Shown piece by piece: positions 51,204-61,597 of a stretch of 64,000 nucleotides of DNA. The notes beneath the pieces were generated by a model. It searched no databases and was not told where the DNA came from. It saw only the letters and a list, made by a program, of their open reading frames with translations. A program made the position numbers and the translations under genes. The DNA is from Corynespora cassiicola (taxonomy: Eukaryota > Ascomycota > Dothideomycetes > Pleosporales > Corynesporascaceae). Within the stretch, counting starts at the first letter, position 1. Every line of letters starts with the position of its first letter. Location: NCBI GenBank assembly GCA_022059125.1, contig JAEUWY010000023.1:682001-746000 (forward strand), read 5' to 3'.

Positions 51204-52288
51204 ATGGCATCGAAAGACCTTGCGCCGTTAAAGGCATCTATGGGAAAGCTGTTTGTTCAGTCTCAGTTTTGTACCAAGCCCAAGCCTCCCCCACCCACGA
51301 CCACACTTTCTGGCCAAACTGCCCTCGTAACTGGCAGCAACATTGGCATCGGCCTAGAATGCGCACGCCAATTTCTCGATCTCCAAGTCGCACATCTCAT
51401 TCTCGGCGTCCGGGACATTGAAAAGGGAGAAAAGGCCGCAGCTTCTCTCCGAAAAGCGCATCTCAATGCGACGATCGAAGTTTGGCCGCTCGACATGCTC
51501 TCATACAAGAGTGTCGAGGATTTTGCGAAGAGGTGTCAAGGGTTGAAAACGCTGGATGTGGCAGTTTTGAACGCAGGAATGACGAGTACAAAGTTTATCA
51601 TCAACCAGTCGACTGGCCACGAAGAAATGGTTCAGGTCAATTACCTGTCCACAGCGCTTCTTGCAATTCTCCTGTTGCCAACTCTAAGCAAGGAAGCAGA
51701 TGCCAAGATACGACCTGGAAAGCTCACCATAGTATCCTCAGGGACAGCTCTCATTGCTCAATTTCCGAACATCAAATCTAATCCATTGCTTCCATCGTTC
51801 GATGACGACAAAGGCTGGGATCTCAACGCTGCGACGGACCGTTACTGCACCTCAAAGACATTACTTCTCATGTTTGTTTCCAAGATTAGCGAGCTAGTTG
51901 ATCCCAGAAAAGTCATCATCAATGCTGTAGATCCTGGTTTTGTCCAGGGTACAGGACTGCACCGCAGCATGGGGGCTGGACTCCGAGCCATGTTCGCGGT
52001 ACTGAAGACACTTTCAGCACGCTCTCTGGAGCAGGGTGCATGGACATATATAGATGCCGCAGTTGTAAGAGGTGAAGAGTCGCACGGATGCTTCCTGATG
52101 GATTATGATATCTCGCCGTAAGTTGTCCAAGGTTGAAAGAATTTTCTGCTTGCATCACTCATCATCATAGGTATCACGCTTTAATGTATACTGACGATGG
52201 TAAGGAAGCCGTTGAGAAGTTATGGGAAGAGACATTACAAGAGTTTCAATTTGCCCGGGCCGAAAAGGTGGTGACTTTGGTAGGATAG
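51204..52288 (+). CDS. Short-chain dehydrogenase/reductase, candidate NRPS-cluster enzyme
   Basis: NAD(P)-dependent oxidoreductase. Exons 51204-52117 and 52171-52288 (53-nt intron) give 343 residues. Rossmann motif TGSNIGIG near residue 46, LGVRD after beta-2, LNAGM, the serine in IVSSGTAL, and the catalytic pair in YCTSK. The PGFVQGTGL stretch after beta-6 is normal. It belongs to the retinol-dehydrogenase/WWOX-like fungal SDR group often seen in secondary-metabolite clusters. It could reduce a keto precursor or oxidise a product hydroxyl. A role in the pathway is inferred from position only. Confidence 0.9.
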
Positions 52289-52483
52289 TGGTGGTCCAGT
52301 ATTCTTAACCAGATATCTTATGACGCTTACATTTCGGAATAGACCAGAAATATTTACAATAATAAGATGGAAAAATTAGAATATAGTTCCCGAAAACTGA
52401 TTTGTGTATATTTAATCAGAAATTCTATTGCTAGCTTTTAGAGCATATTCCCTGTGCAGTGGAAACAACCTAACTCTGCTCTT

Positions 52484-52843
52484 TTAAATTTCTGACATAT
52501 GAACCTTCCGAGATTTGCTCTCTAATGCTGCTCTCTGGTTATCTACGTTTTTGAAATGCTTTTTAAGCTTTTTGAATTGGGTAATTTCTGCATCGATGAA
52601 GAACTTCAAAATGCTCAAAGATGCTTCAGCGTATTCCATCGTAGACATTTCATCCGCTCCAAACGCTCGATCAACCATTGCAGTTCTGGTTCGATGATCT
52701 TTCTCTAACACACGAAGGTTTCACAAGAGACTCGATATAGTGGTCTTGTAAGCCCGAGCGGAATTTTGAGAATGCAGATGCAACGGCTCACTGAGACTGG
52801 ACTGAGTTTGCAGGGACCATGTTAAAGTTCTATGTAATTTCTC
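52484..52843 (-). pseudogene. Fragment of an unidentified gene with an in-frame stop
   Basis: One minus-strand frame stays protein-like from 52843 to a stop at 52484, about 118 codons, interrupted only by TGA at 52723-52721. Sequence before (SARAYKTTISSLL) and after (NLRVLEKDHRTRTAMVDRAFG) reads as continuous coding. TGA would be a single G-to-A change from TGG, as repeat-induced point mutation produces. A frame upstream of 52843 is closed by TAA, so at least one exon is missing. Alternatively the TGA lies in a short intron I failed to see. Family unknown. Confidence 0.5.
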
Positions 52844-53369
52844 AGCTTAAATATATCAACGTCGTAGGAAGTTATATATTACAAGACATTGCTCTTTTCT
52901 TCGGGAAATTAGATACTACCAATTGACATAGTATTTCTTTGTGATAGGATATTTTATATGCCTCTGCTAGAAACTGGCTCTATTGTGTTGCGAGAATGCA
53001 ATAGTTTAGTATCACTATTTGATTCTTCGGTTCTTTGGTCCTGTATATGCACGCTAATATTTTAAAGGAAGGTTACAAAGCATGCCATGTGTAATCAAAA
53101 CACATACTTTGGTAGTTAGAGAGCAACTTAAGCCTTTTCTAATCCCACACCTAGCTCTAAATTGAATTAAAGGCATGCATTCACCAATAGCAGAAACAAG
53201 ATCAGCTGAATAAAAAAATTCTAGACCATGAATATATTATTTCATTTTCTCAAAATCAAGTTTACGATATTCCTCATCAAGCGCTCAGAGGTCTCCCAGT
53301 CCGTGGTGCTCCCTGTGGCTTCGATTATACAATATTCAGACTATCCTCATCTTTAAGAATCAAGACTCA
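52844..53369. other. AT-rich intergenic region, right edge of the accessory block
   Basis: No supported gene. Composition returns to the GC-richer type at the RING gene. Confidence 0.5.
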
Positions 53370-54776
53370 CTATATTATTCTTGGCAAATTTGGGCCACTG
53401 TCTGGTATGGGTGCGTCTGTTATGGGTGCCCGACAGTGGGGACAGTTCCGCGAGTTTTGGTTGTAACTCGTCCACCACTGGTTCAGGCACGATGAATGGA
53501 AACGGTGGGTACACGGAATTTCCACATATCTATCACGAGGCTGAGGCGAGCTGCTTGAAGGCTCCATACAGATGCAGCAGGTCTCTTCGGCCGGTGGATT
53601 CTCAATTGGGTTCAAAACCTGGGCAAGGACCGGGCATATATCCTGAGCAGGGCCGCTCCCATTGCCTTGTTGCGGGGGCGGACCAAATACCGACCCATCA
53701 TGTGGTACTCTAATACCTTGCCGGCGTGTCCCACGGCCGAGAGAAAATAGACGGCGTATATGATGACGATCCGGACGCACATCTGTGACCCTCATTGTTA
53801 CAGGCTCAAAGTTCTCATGAAAGGAAAGGGACCTGCCGAACATACTATGGCGACCATGACCATTCATTACATAAGAAGAGGGGGGGCTGCTTCCGTGCAT
53901 GCCATGGGAGGAGGGAGGGCTTCTTCCTCGCGGAGGCGTACCGGAATCATGAGGTTGGGCGAATAGCACAGATTGCCAGTCCGCAGGCCAGTCCTCAGCG
54001 TCCGCTATATCCTCGAAAATCCCTTGTGCTTGACTCTCTGATAGTCCATCCGGTGGGCTCGTCTCAGTGCGACTGGATCTGCCTCGTCGTCGGCGGTTAA
54101 AGAAGTTCAAAGCGTTGACAGCACGCATGAACATACCCCTTCGAGACTGTGATACACGCAGCGGCACTGCTTCTTGCGGATGAGAGGAGAGATCCCGTCG
54201 AGGCTCTGGTGCAGGCAACGGTACTGATTGTCGTGGTCGAGATAGAAGACTCGGTAAAGACTCTGGTCCAGCCGACGACACTGGAACCCGCGGGCGCGGG
54301 GAGACATTCCTATTACCCTGGCGAGACGAGCCTCCATTGGCGGTAGGGTAATTCTCAGAATCGTAAAGCTCATCCATAGAGAGTGTGATAGCGCGTTGTA
54401 TATCCTCCTCCTCTCGTGAGAAGGGATCGTCTCCCTGTGAGAAATGACGAATTTGTTGTGGAGAGTACGCTCTCGGTGAAAAACCAGGACTATCCTGCGA
54501 GATGCGGTGATCCCGTCGGAAGTAATTACTATCATCTGGGGAATAGGCGCCCGGTGAGTAACGACGACGTTCTTGTGGGAAGTAATTACCATCACCTGTG
54601 GAGTACGCATCTGGTGAATAGTCGCGTGGGCGATGGAAATGTGATTGAGGTCGGATGAGGCTACCGGACAGTTCAAGGTCTCTAAGAGTGTTTGTCAATG
54701 CGTAAAACACATCTTCCTCCTCCCCGTATTCACAATCCTCAAAATCAAACACAATGCGGGATTGTGGAGAGAACAT
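53370..54776 (-). CDS. RING-H2 E3 ubiquitin-ligase-like protein with a ubiquitin-interacting motif
   Basis: Single exon, 468 residues from ATG at 54776. Residues about 50-115 contain repeated (Y/F)SPxAYS units rich in Tyr, Ser, Asp and Arg. A UIM-like helix, EEEDIQRAITLSMDEL, starts near residue 121 (acidic run, central Ala, Ser at the expected spacing). A long disordered Pro/Ser/Arg region follows. The C-terminal RING-H2 (about 396-450) has CCIC, the CTHRFHSSC core and NCPHC. The open frame extends upstream to 55139 with hydrophobic sequence, but that part overlaps the neighbour's 3' end and the ATG at 54776 gives a compact soluble protein. Likely role: transfer of ubiquitin to a ubiquitin-bound or membrane-cargo partner; the substrate is unknown. 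Confidence 0.85.
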   Translation of the reverse strand: MFSPQSRIVFDFEDCEYGEEEDVFYALTNTLRDLELSGSLIRPQSHFHRPRDYSPDAYSTGDGNYFPQERRRYSPGAYSPDDSNYFRRDHRISQDSPGFSPRAYSPQQIRHFSQGDDPFSREEEDIQRAITLSMDELYDSENYPTANGGSSRQGNRNVSPRPRVPVSSAGPESLPSLLSRPRQSVPLPAPEPRRDLSSHPQEAVPLRVSQSRRGMFMRAVNALNFFNRRRRGRSSRTETSPPDGLSESQAQGIFEDIADAEDWPADWQSVLFAQPHDSGTPPRGRSPPSSHGMHGSSPPSSYVMNGHGRHSMFGRSLSFHENFEPVTMRVTDVRPDRHHIRRLFSLGRGTRRQGIRVPHDGSVFGPPPQQGNGSGPAQDICPVLAQVLNPIENPPAEETCCICMEPSSSSPQPRDRYVEIPCTHRFHSSCLNQWWTSYNQNSRNCPHCRAPITDAPIPDSGPNLPRII

Positions 54777-55120
54777 CGTTATGTTTGTGTATCTTTTCCT
54801 CCGGGTCAGATTGACAGTGCCCAGAAGTAGCAAAAAGAGAACATGTAAGATGGCGACTCTTGGTATGACAGGGAACAAAAATATATATATCGTGTATTTG
54901 TACCATAGCCTAGCGAATAGACGGATTTGTGAAGACATGTGGCCACGAAAGTGTCCATGTAACCTTTCATAGTGAAAGTGTTGTAACAAAAGTAAGAAGT
55001 GGTTATTTCGGGAGGAAAGAGAGTGGAAAGGCAATTTATGCATATTAAGAGCATAATCGGCACACAACCCCTTGGAAGAAGTTGGCGAGGAAACAGAAAG
55101 AAAAGCCAGAAAGTGATCAA
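54777..55120. other. Intergenic: RING gene promoter region and GH35 3' region
   Basis: Contains a TATATATA tract near 54,883. No separate gene. Confidence 0.5.
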
Positions 55121-57217
55121 CTATACGCACTCCAAACAATCCTCATCTGGATTGTTGCCCCATTGGCGCTCACTCAATCCGATACCATACATCTCTTCTT
55201 TGAGTCGATTAGGCTCCAGCTCTAGGACAACTACTTCATTCACCAAACCACCAGCGTTGATGATAGTTCCTGGTAAGTAAAGGGACTGTTGTGGGCCAAC
55301 ACGCCAATAACGCCCGAGATGAAAACCGTTCACCCATACGTTGCCTTTGATGCCAGAGGGTATAGCGATGAAAGTGTCGAGTTCGGATGGCTCAGTGGAT
55401 GTGGCTTTATCGACTTTGAAGCTTCCGGTATAAAACAATGGTGTTGAAGATTGAGTACTGTTAGAAGAGGGTATTCTGGCACTGGTGATGTCATCAAGGG
55501 GAAGCGTATACATATCCCAGCCCTCAAGGATCGTATCGTCGAGGCTGACGTTGCCCAGAACGCCTTTGTATGGGTCCTGGAGATAATTACGGTAGGGGTT
55601 GCCTCGGGAATAATAATCCACTCTCCCAAGATTTTCCACCAGAAGTTGAAGTTTTTTGCCAGGAGATAAGCTGACGGTGATGTTGGGAGGGTTCTGATAT
55701 TGACTATCAATCACACCCAACCATTCATTATCTTTGTAGATAATGACGCGGTCACGAGCGCGATCGCCAGGCTTCAGGAATCCTTCTATGGCCGAAGTTG
55801 CATTGTGTTCATACAGTGTAAATCCGTATGCTTGGCCTAGTTGCTCCATGGTCAATGGACTCTTATTAGTAGTTGCCTGACCCAACAAGTCAAACAGCCT
55901 TGCTGCTGGTGTGAGATGGAATTTTGACACGTCTAGCCTCGGCAAATTCTCAGGGACATCTGGTATGCTACCATCTGGTACATATTTGGAGATGGTCTCA
56001 CGGAATGTGTTATACAGTTGATTGGTGCGGCCACTTTCATCAATCGGTGAACCGTAGTCGTAACTTGAGGTGAACACAGTCGTCCTGTTCTGCCATAACG
56101 CACCATTGCTAAATCCAAAGTTGGTACCGCCATGAACCATGTATAGGCTAATCGAGGCGGATTCGTTGCCCAAGACATAATCCAAATCTTCGATGAACTG
56201 CTGCACAACTTCTGGTCGCCCCTCACTGGTATTGTGTGTATTGTATGCGCCCCACTGATCTGGAGCCCATGTATAGTACTCTCCGTCTAACAGCGGGCCT
56301 TGTTGAGATGGATCGGTGATGTATTTTCGAAGCGCAGCGAACCCGCTCCAAGGATCGCCATCAATCTCTGCAAGTACTCCTGGAACTGAGCCTCCTTCTA
56401 GTGTCCAATCAACGCCACCGTCGTTGGTATAAAGCACAGAGTCGAAGTTTTCGCGAAGAATGTCTCTCAGGGTCGAGGTGTAGTTATGATCGTTACCAAA
56501 GGAGCCATACTCATTCTCGACTTGAACCATCAAGATCGGGCCTCCTTGGCTCACCTGGAGGGGGCGCAAATCCCTCGCTAGGTTCTGAAGGTATGACTCT
56601 GCCGCGTCGAGAAAAGGCTCATTGTAGGCCCGTACAAGCATACCCGGGATATTGGCGAGCCAGGCCGGAAATCCACCTATCAACCTTAGATTAGCACAAT
56701 TTTGTTGCATTGTTGCATAATGGAGGAGCAACTTACCCCATTCTCTTTCCCCACAGCTATTCACGTTAGTAAGAAGCGGTTATTATGTGCGGGCTTGAAC
56801 CTACATGTATGGGCCCGGCCTTAACACAATGTTGAGGTCTTCTTCCTGGGCAATGCGGAAGAATTTTGCGATATCATTTTCTCCCGTATTATTCCATATA
56901 CCCCGAACCGGCTCAAGCATGTTCCAGAACACGTAGGGGAATATCGTGTTCAGCCCCATCGCGCGCGCTTTCCTCAGCCTATCGCGCCAGTATTCAGGCG
57001 GGATGCGTTGCGGATCCATTTGGCCGCCGATAATCTGATATGGCTCTCCATGGAGAAGAAAATGTGTGCGATTGTACGTAAACGCGGGTGCGGAGGCGGA
57101 TGTTGTAGGGGATGGATACGTAACAGCGGAGGAAGCGGATGTCGTAGACGATAGAGAGGTAACCACGGAACAGAAGCCTGAAAGGGAAACAAGAGTCAGT
57201 ATCGTGTGGAGCTTCAT
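55121..57217 (-). CDS. Secreted beta-galactosidase, glycoside hydrolase family 35
   Basis: Exons 57217-56805, 56756-56737 (only 20 nt) and 56676-55121 give 662 residues. The N-terminus is a signal peptide (KLHTILTLVSLSGFCSVVTS) followed by a Ser/Thr-rich spacer. The TIM barrel opens with LHGEPYQIIGGQMDPQRI; the microexon supplies the middle of RPGPY-ICGEREWG-GFPAWL. The acid/base Glu is in QVENEYGS and the nucleophile Glu in LLDGEYYTWAPDQWG. Jelly-roll domains follow, with GNVWVNGFHLGRYW near the end. It is shorter than the roughly 1,000-residue LacA type of Aspergillus and nearer the animal/bacterial GLB1 size. Divergent from the GH20 gene. An upstream in-frame ATG at 57379 would bury the signal peptide, so 57217 is preferred. 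Confidence 0.93.
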
Positions 57218-57865
57218 TGTTACTCTACTATCAGCGAGCGATGGGACACGTACGGGGCGCACGGGAGCGTTTTCATCTTGGGGACTCTTCTCAACCCTGC
57301 TCAGAAAACGCGGTGGGGCCCCGTCATCCAGGTTGTGGCCGATAGTGGACCAGGTCACCGGCTGAACCTGATCGCGCAAGAATTGACATTGTCACCGTAC
57401 AGAGTTACATCTGATCGAGGGGCAGGTGGTGGTTAGATGGTAGGTTGACGCGGGGAAGCGTGAACCCGCGTCGGCTCTTTTCCTACCGACAGGGGCAGCT
57501 CCGGCGCTCCGCAACAACAACACTCCCATTGCGCGCGCCATCATCACCAATCATTAGGTTGCATCTCGCGGATCAATTGGAATTATGATCACATTACTTG
57601 CCTATGTATCCTATAGTAATATCTGTTCAGTCCATCTATCAGAGTTCGCAATATCGTGGGGTGTCAATGGAAATCTCCGCGCCGATCTTAACGGCTATCA
57701 CCCCGCTCCTGGTCCCTGAAGGTTACATGGACTAGCTGGTAAACGGGGACTATCTCATGATAGCGATAATGAAGTCGCATGCCATGCAAATGGATTCAAT
57801 TTCCCGTGTCATCTAAAATGGCCCGAGGGCCGCGCATCTCATCAGGTCCAGCACCAACAACCACG
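57218..57865. promoter_or_regulatory. Divergent promoter of the GH35 and GH20 genes
   Basis: 648 bp between the start codons of two secreted glycosidases. I could not assign individual factor sites with confidence. Confidence 0.45.
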
Positions 57866-60071
57866 ATGATTTTGATACAAGCCAGCATATGCATTCTTTT
57901 AGGCACGGCCAATGGTAAGTATAGCCGATATATTCAGTTGCGCGAGTCCTTGTCCTTGACTGGAAGCTGATATAGCAAGAGCAGCTCGAACGTTGGGCAT
58001 TCCGACAACCCCATTCTCTGGCACGGAAGGCCGGCTGTCTTTGAGCGCCTTGACCACCATCATTGTTGACAGCGAGCACGCACAAACAGTAAATGAGAAA
58101 GGCGAAACGCTCATACCGCCGACCTTGCAGGAATTTGCCGACACTTTTGCCAGCGACCTGAAAGGTATCAATGTTGACGTCGCTTCAGAACAAGGTCAGA
58201 ATGCCACAAAAGACTCCATTTTCCTCACCCTTGGCGATCCCAGCGATTACTTGGATGTTGCTGGACGCGAATCATCAGAGGGATACACACTCTCTGTGTC
58301 GTCGACTGGAATCACCGTGACTGGTGCGAGTCCTCTGGGTGTCTGGTGGGGAACGCGCACCATTCTGCAGCAAGCAGTCCTGAACAATGGATCTATCCCG
58401 CTTGGAAGTGCAACGGACACCCCCGGATGGGGTACGCGGGGTATGATGCTAGATGCAGCACGCCACTATTATCCTCCTGACTTTCTTGTTGAGATTTGCT
58501 CGTACATGTCCTTCTTCAAGCAAAATACTTTCCATGTACACCTCAGCGACAACTTGTACAACAACGTCAACGTCTACAGTCGCGAAAGATCCCTGGACTT
58601 ATATGCTAGATTCAGGCTGTGGTCGGATGCAGAGGAAGTTGCTGGATTGAACAAGCACAAGAATGAATCCTATACAAGGGATCAGTTTGAGGAGATTCAG
58701 TCATCTTGCGCAGCTCGGGGCGTGACCATCATTCCAGAGATCGAAGCGCCTGGTCATGCACTTGTGTTCGTGCAGTGGAAGCCCGAACTAGGCCTCACCA
58801 CCGACTTGAGCCTACTCAACATCTCCAATCCCGAAACCATCCCCACCATGAAGACAGTCTGGAGCGAATTTCTCCCATGGTTTCACAGCAAAACCGTCCA
58901 CATTGGTGCCGATGAGTACACCGCCGAGATCAATGACTATAACATCTTCGTCAATGCCATGGCAGACCACATCTCTACGGCCGCAAATAAGTCCATTCGC
59001 ATCTGGGGAACGTTTCCTCCAGTCTACGACGATCCTGACTACATCAACATCTATCAGAACGTCACGGTTCAGCATTGGGCTTTCTTTGAGGACAACCCAC
59101 TCTTTGATTACATCCGAAACAATTACACTGTCCTTAATTCGGATGATACTTACTATGTTGTCGGTAAATGGTCCGGCTCCTACCCACAAAGGGTTAACGT
59201 CACCGCCACTTTTGTTGGCAATCCTGCGACTCGTGGTCTTTGGTATCCGAATGTATTTGATGCGAAGAACGCCACAAATAATCCCGAAAGACAGGAACCT
59301 CTTGTCCTTGGCCATGTAGTACCTCTGTGGAATGACTATGGGCCTAATTCTACTGTCTATTCGGAGGCATATTACTCTTGGCGGGAAGGAATACCCGCCT
59401 TGGCGGATAAGCAATGGGGTGGCAACCTCACCGCTGCCGAATTCAGCAGTGTTCTGGAAGCGCTGCACCCATCGATTCCTGGACAAAACCTGGACCGCAG
59501 AATTCCATCAAAGTCATCAACTATCCTAGAGTATGCTTTTGATGGCGGATACAGCACCAGCAATTCAAGTACGTCTGGTATCATCGACAGCTCTGGTAAC
59601 GGCTATGACGGTACGACGGACTGTACCAAAACCGAGGCTGGTGCTGTTAGCATCGATTCTTGTTCTATTCAGACACCACTATCGTCCAAGGGAAGAGACT
59701 ATACGCTGACTCTATCGTTCCTCCTCTCGTCGTTGGATGACACAAACAATGCGACTCTCATCTCCGGTAGAGATTCCACTCTTATGCTCACGCCCAACGT
59801 GACTTTCTTCGCTGGCGGCGAGTACTTCCGACTTAACTCTTCCCTTCCAATGGATCAAAAACTAGACCTTAGCATCATCGGAAGGGGCAATCGGACCTTT
59901 GCAAAGATCGATGACGGTGCCGAAGAAGAGTTCTTGACGAAAATGGGCATCAATGGTGAGCGGTTCGAGTGGGGTCCTATGGCCTTTGAGGCTCCACTGC
60001 AGACTATCGGAGGCGAAAATGCTGGCTGGACCGGAGAAGTTTATGGCCTGCAGCTGTTGAATGTGGCGTAG
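57866..60071 (+). CDS. Secreted glycoside hydrolase family 20 (beta-N-acetylhexosaminidase type) with C-terminal LamG-like region
   Basis: Exons 57866-57914 (49 nt) and 57976-60071 (61-nt intron) give 714 residues. The first exon supplies the signal peptide start (ILIQASICILLGTA). A GH20b-like alpha/beta domain precedes the barrel, which begins near GWGTRGMMLDAARHYY. The catalytic Asp-Glu pair lies in VHIGADEYT near residue 328, where HIGGDE is more usual. QHWAFFED and LGHVVPLWNDYGPNSTVYS continue the barrel. From about residue 510 a second domain (YAFDGG...IIDSSGNGYDG) resembles a LamG/concanavalin-like sugar-binding fold. Many N-x-S/T sites agree with secretion. The activity on GlcNAc, GalNAc or another amino sugar cannot be told. 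Confidence 0.9.
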
Positions 60072-61597
60072 GTGTCTAAGGAGACTCTAGCGGGGATCGC
60101 ATACCTTTTGTAGGCATGGCCTAGTCTGAAAATTATCGCGCACTTGTAGATACATGACAATAAAGCGTGACATTAAGCTCATATTATCATGAAATACCCT
60201 CTTTGGACTTTCCCAATCGAGTAATCCGCAATGACCAAACTATCGAGGTCCGAATACGCTAAAAGTGCTATTCCCGTGGTCATTTCTAAAAGCTCTAGTC
60301 ATAAAAACGTGCATGTAATGTGATAATCTACGTAAGGTGTGGCGCAAGCCACATCGTCACTACATAAGTCATCTCGGTATTGCCACCGTCTAACCTACTT
60401 TGCCGAAAAAGTTGAAAATTTCAGTTAGATAACGAGGTACAATACCAGCTTACCTCTGCCATATCATTGACAGAAACAGTACGCAATCCCTAGTATCCAA
60501 TCTCTCACTGTGTATCAAGCTAGTGTGTCTATGTTCTTCATAGACGCTTCAAATCGTCATTCAAAATTGTGCGATCAACCAGCTTCTAATGACTGGTGAC
60601 CTAATGATAGAGACGTCGAAAATCTTTTACTCCTCTTTCCAAACTCACAAGATTTTCGGCGATCCGTACCTTTACACAAAATTCTTTGCTACAAATTCGA
60701 TTACGTGTTAAACAGTGCGATTCCACAGGTTGCCTTTGGTGGCCTCGAAATATTGATTAAATAGGGAGATGAAAATAATAAATAGAATGACAGCCGAAGG
60801 TTTGTAAATTTCACGACAGATCGAGAACCCTCCCGACGGAGCATATTGATGGGGAAAAGGCCACTTAGCGTCGGCATATCTCTCGCAGTTTTCTGATCGT
60901 CAAGTAAAAATGAAACAGGAACCGAAGCAAGATACGCCCTAAGAGTGCACTCGCATTGTTATCTCTACATTAGACATATGCGTTCCATAGCTGGTATTCT
61001 TGTTCGTTTTGCCATCATCTAATCTTCGAAACTTATGTTAAATAGCAACTTACTAAGGCCCTGCTGGCCCAACGGAGTATTCTAGGTCGCCTAGACGCTA
61101 AATGGACTAGTTCAAGGCTTCAATGCAGATAAGCAAGTCAAGCCTCTCCGTTCGCTTGCTAAGCTTACCGGTGGCGTTCGCACATCGTTTACTCGAGTTC
61201 CATACTTTTTGGCTGTGATTGGGCTTCATCTCGCGTTAGGAAAAGCCATCGCCATGGGTTGTTCCATGATTTCACTAAATATACAGTCAGATCGAATGGT
61301 GTTTGAAGCCCCCAATACCCCGCGCATTCTGGACACTGGGTGCGGAGGTAGCCGATGATCTCCCTGCCTTTACATCTTTCCTCGGACCTCCCCTGCTAGT
61401 CTCTCCCAACTCCACACCATATATGCGCTACCGACGCCACCTTACGCTAAATATGCACCCCAACCATTGCTGGTCTGTTGTGCGGGGGAGCACTGGGGAT
61501 GTGCGCGTGTGCACCGTGTGAGGATTAAAAACCGGGCGTGTCGCCGTGGTTGATTGCCCCGCGAAATCCCCAAGTTCTGCCACTCAAGTCTTTCAAA
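60072..61597. other. Intergenic region of 1.5 kb before the terminal transporter
   Basis: No domain-bearing frame on either strand and no obvious repeat. It includes the transporter's promoter. Confidence 0.5.

Noticed and set aside
54777..55139. Upstream extension of the RING frame with apparent membrane segments
   Set aside because: It overlaps the 3' end of the GH35 gene and adds hydrophobic sequence without known homologous pattern; the ATG at 54776 is a better start.
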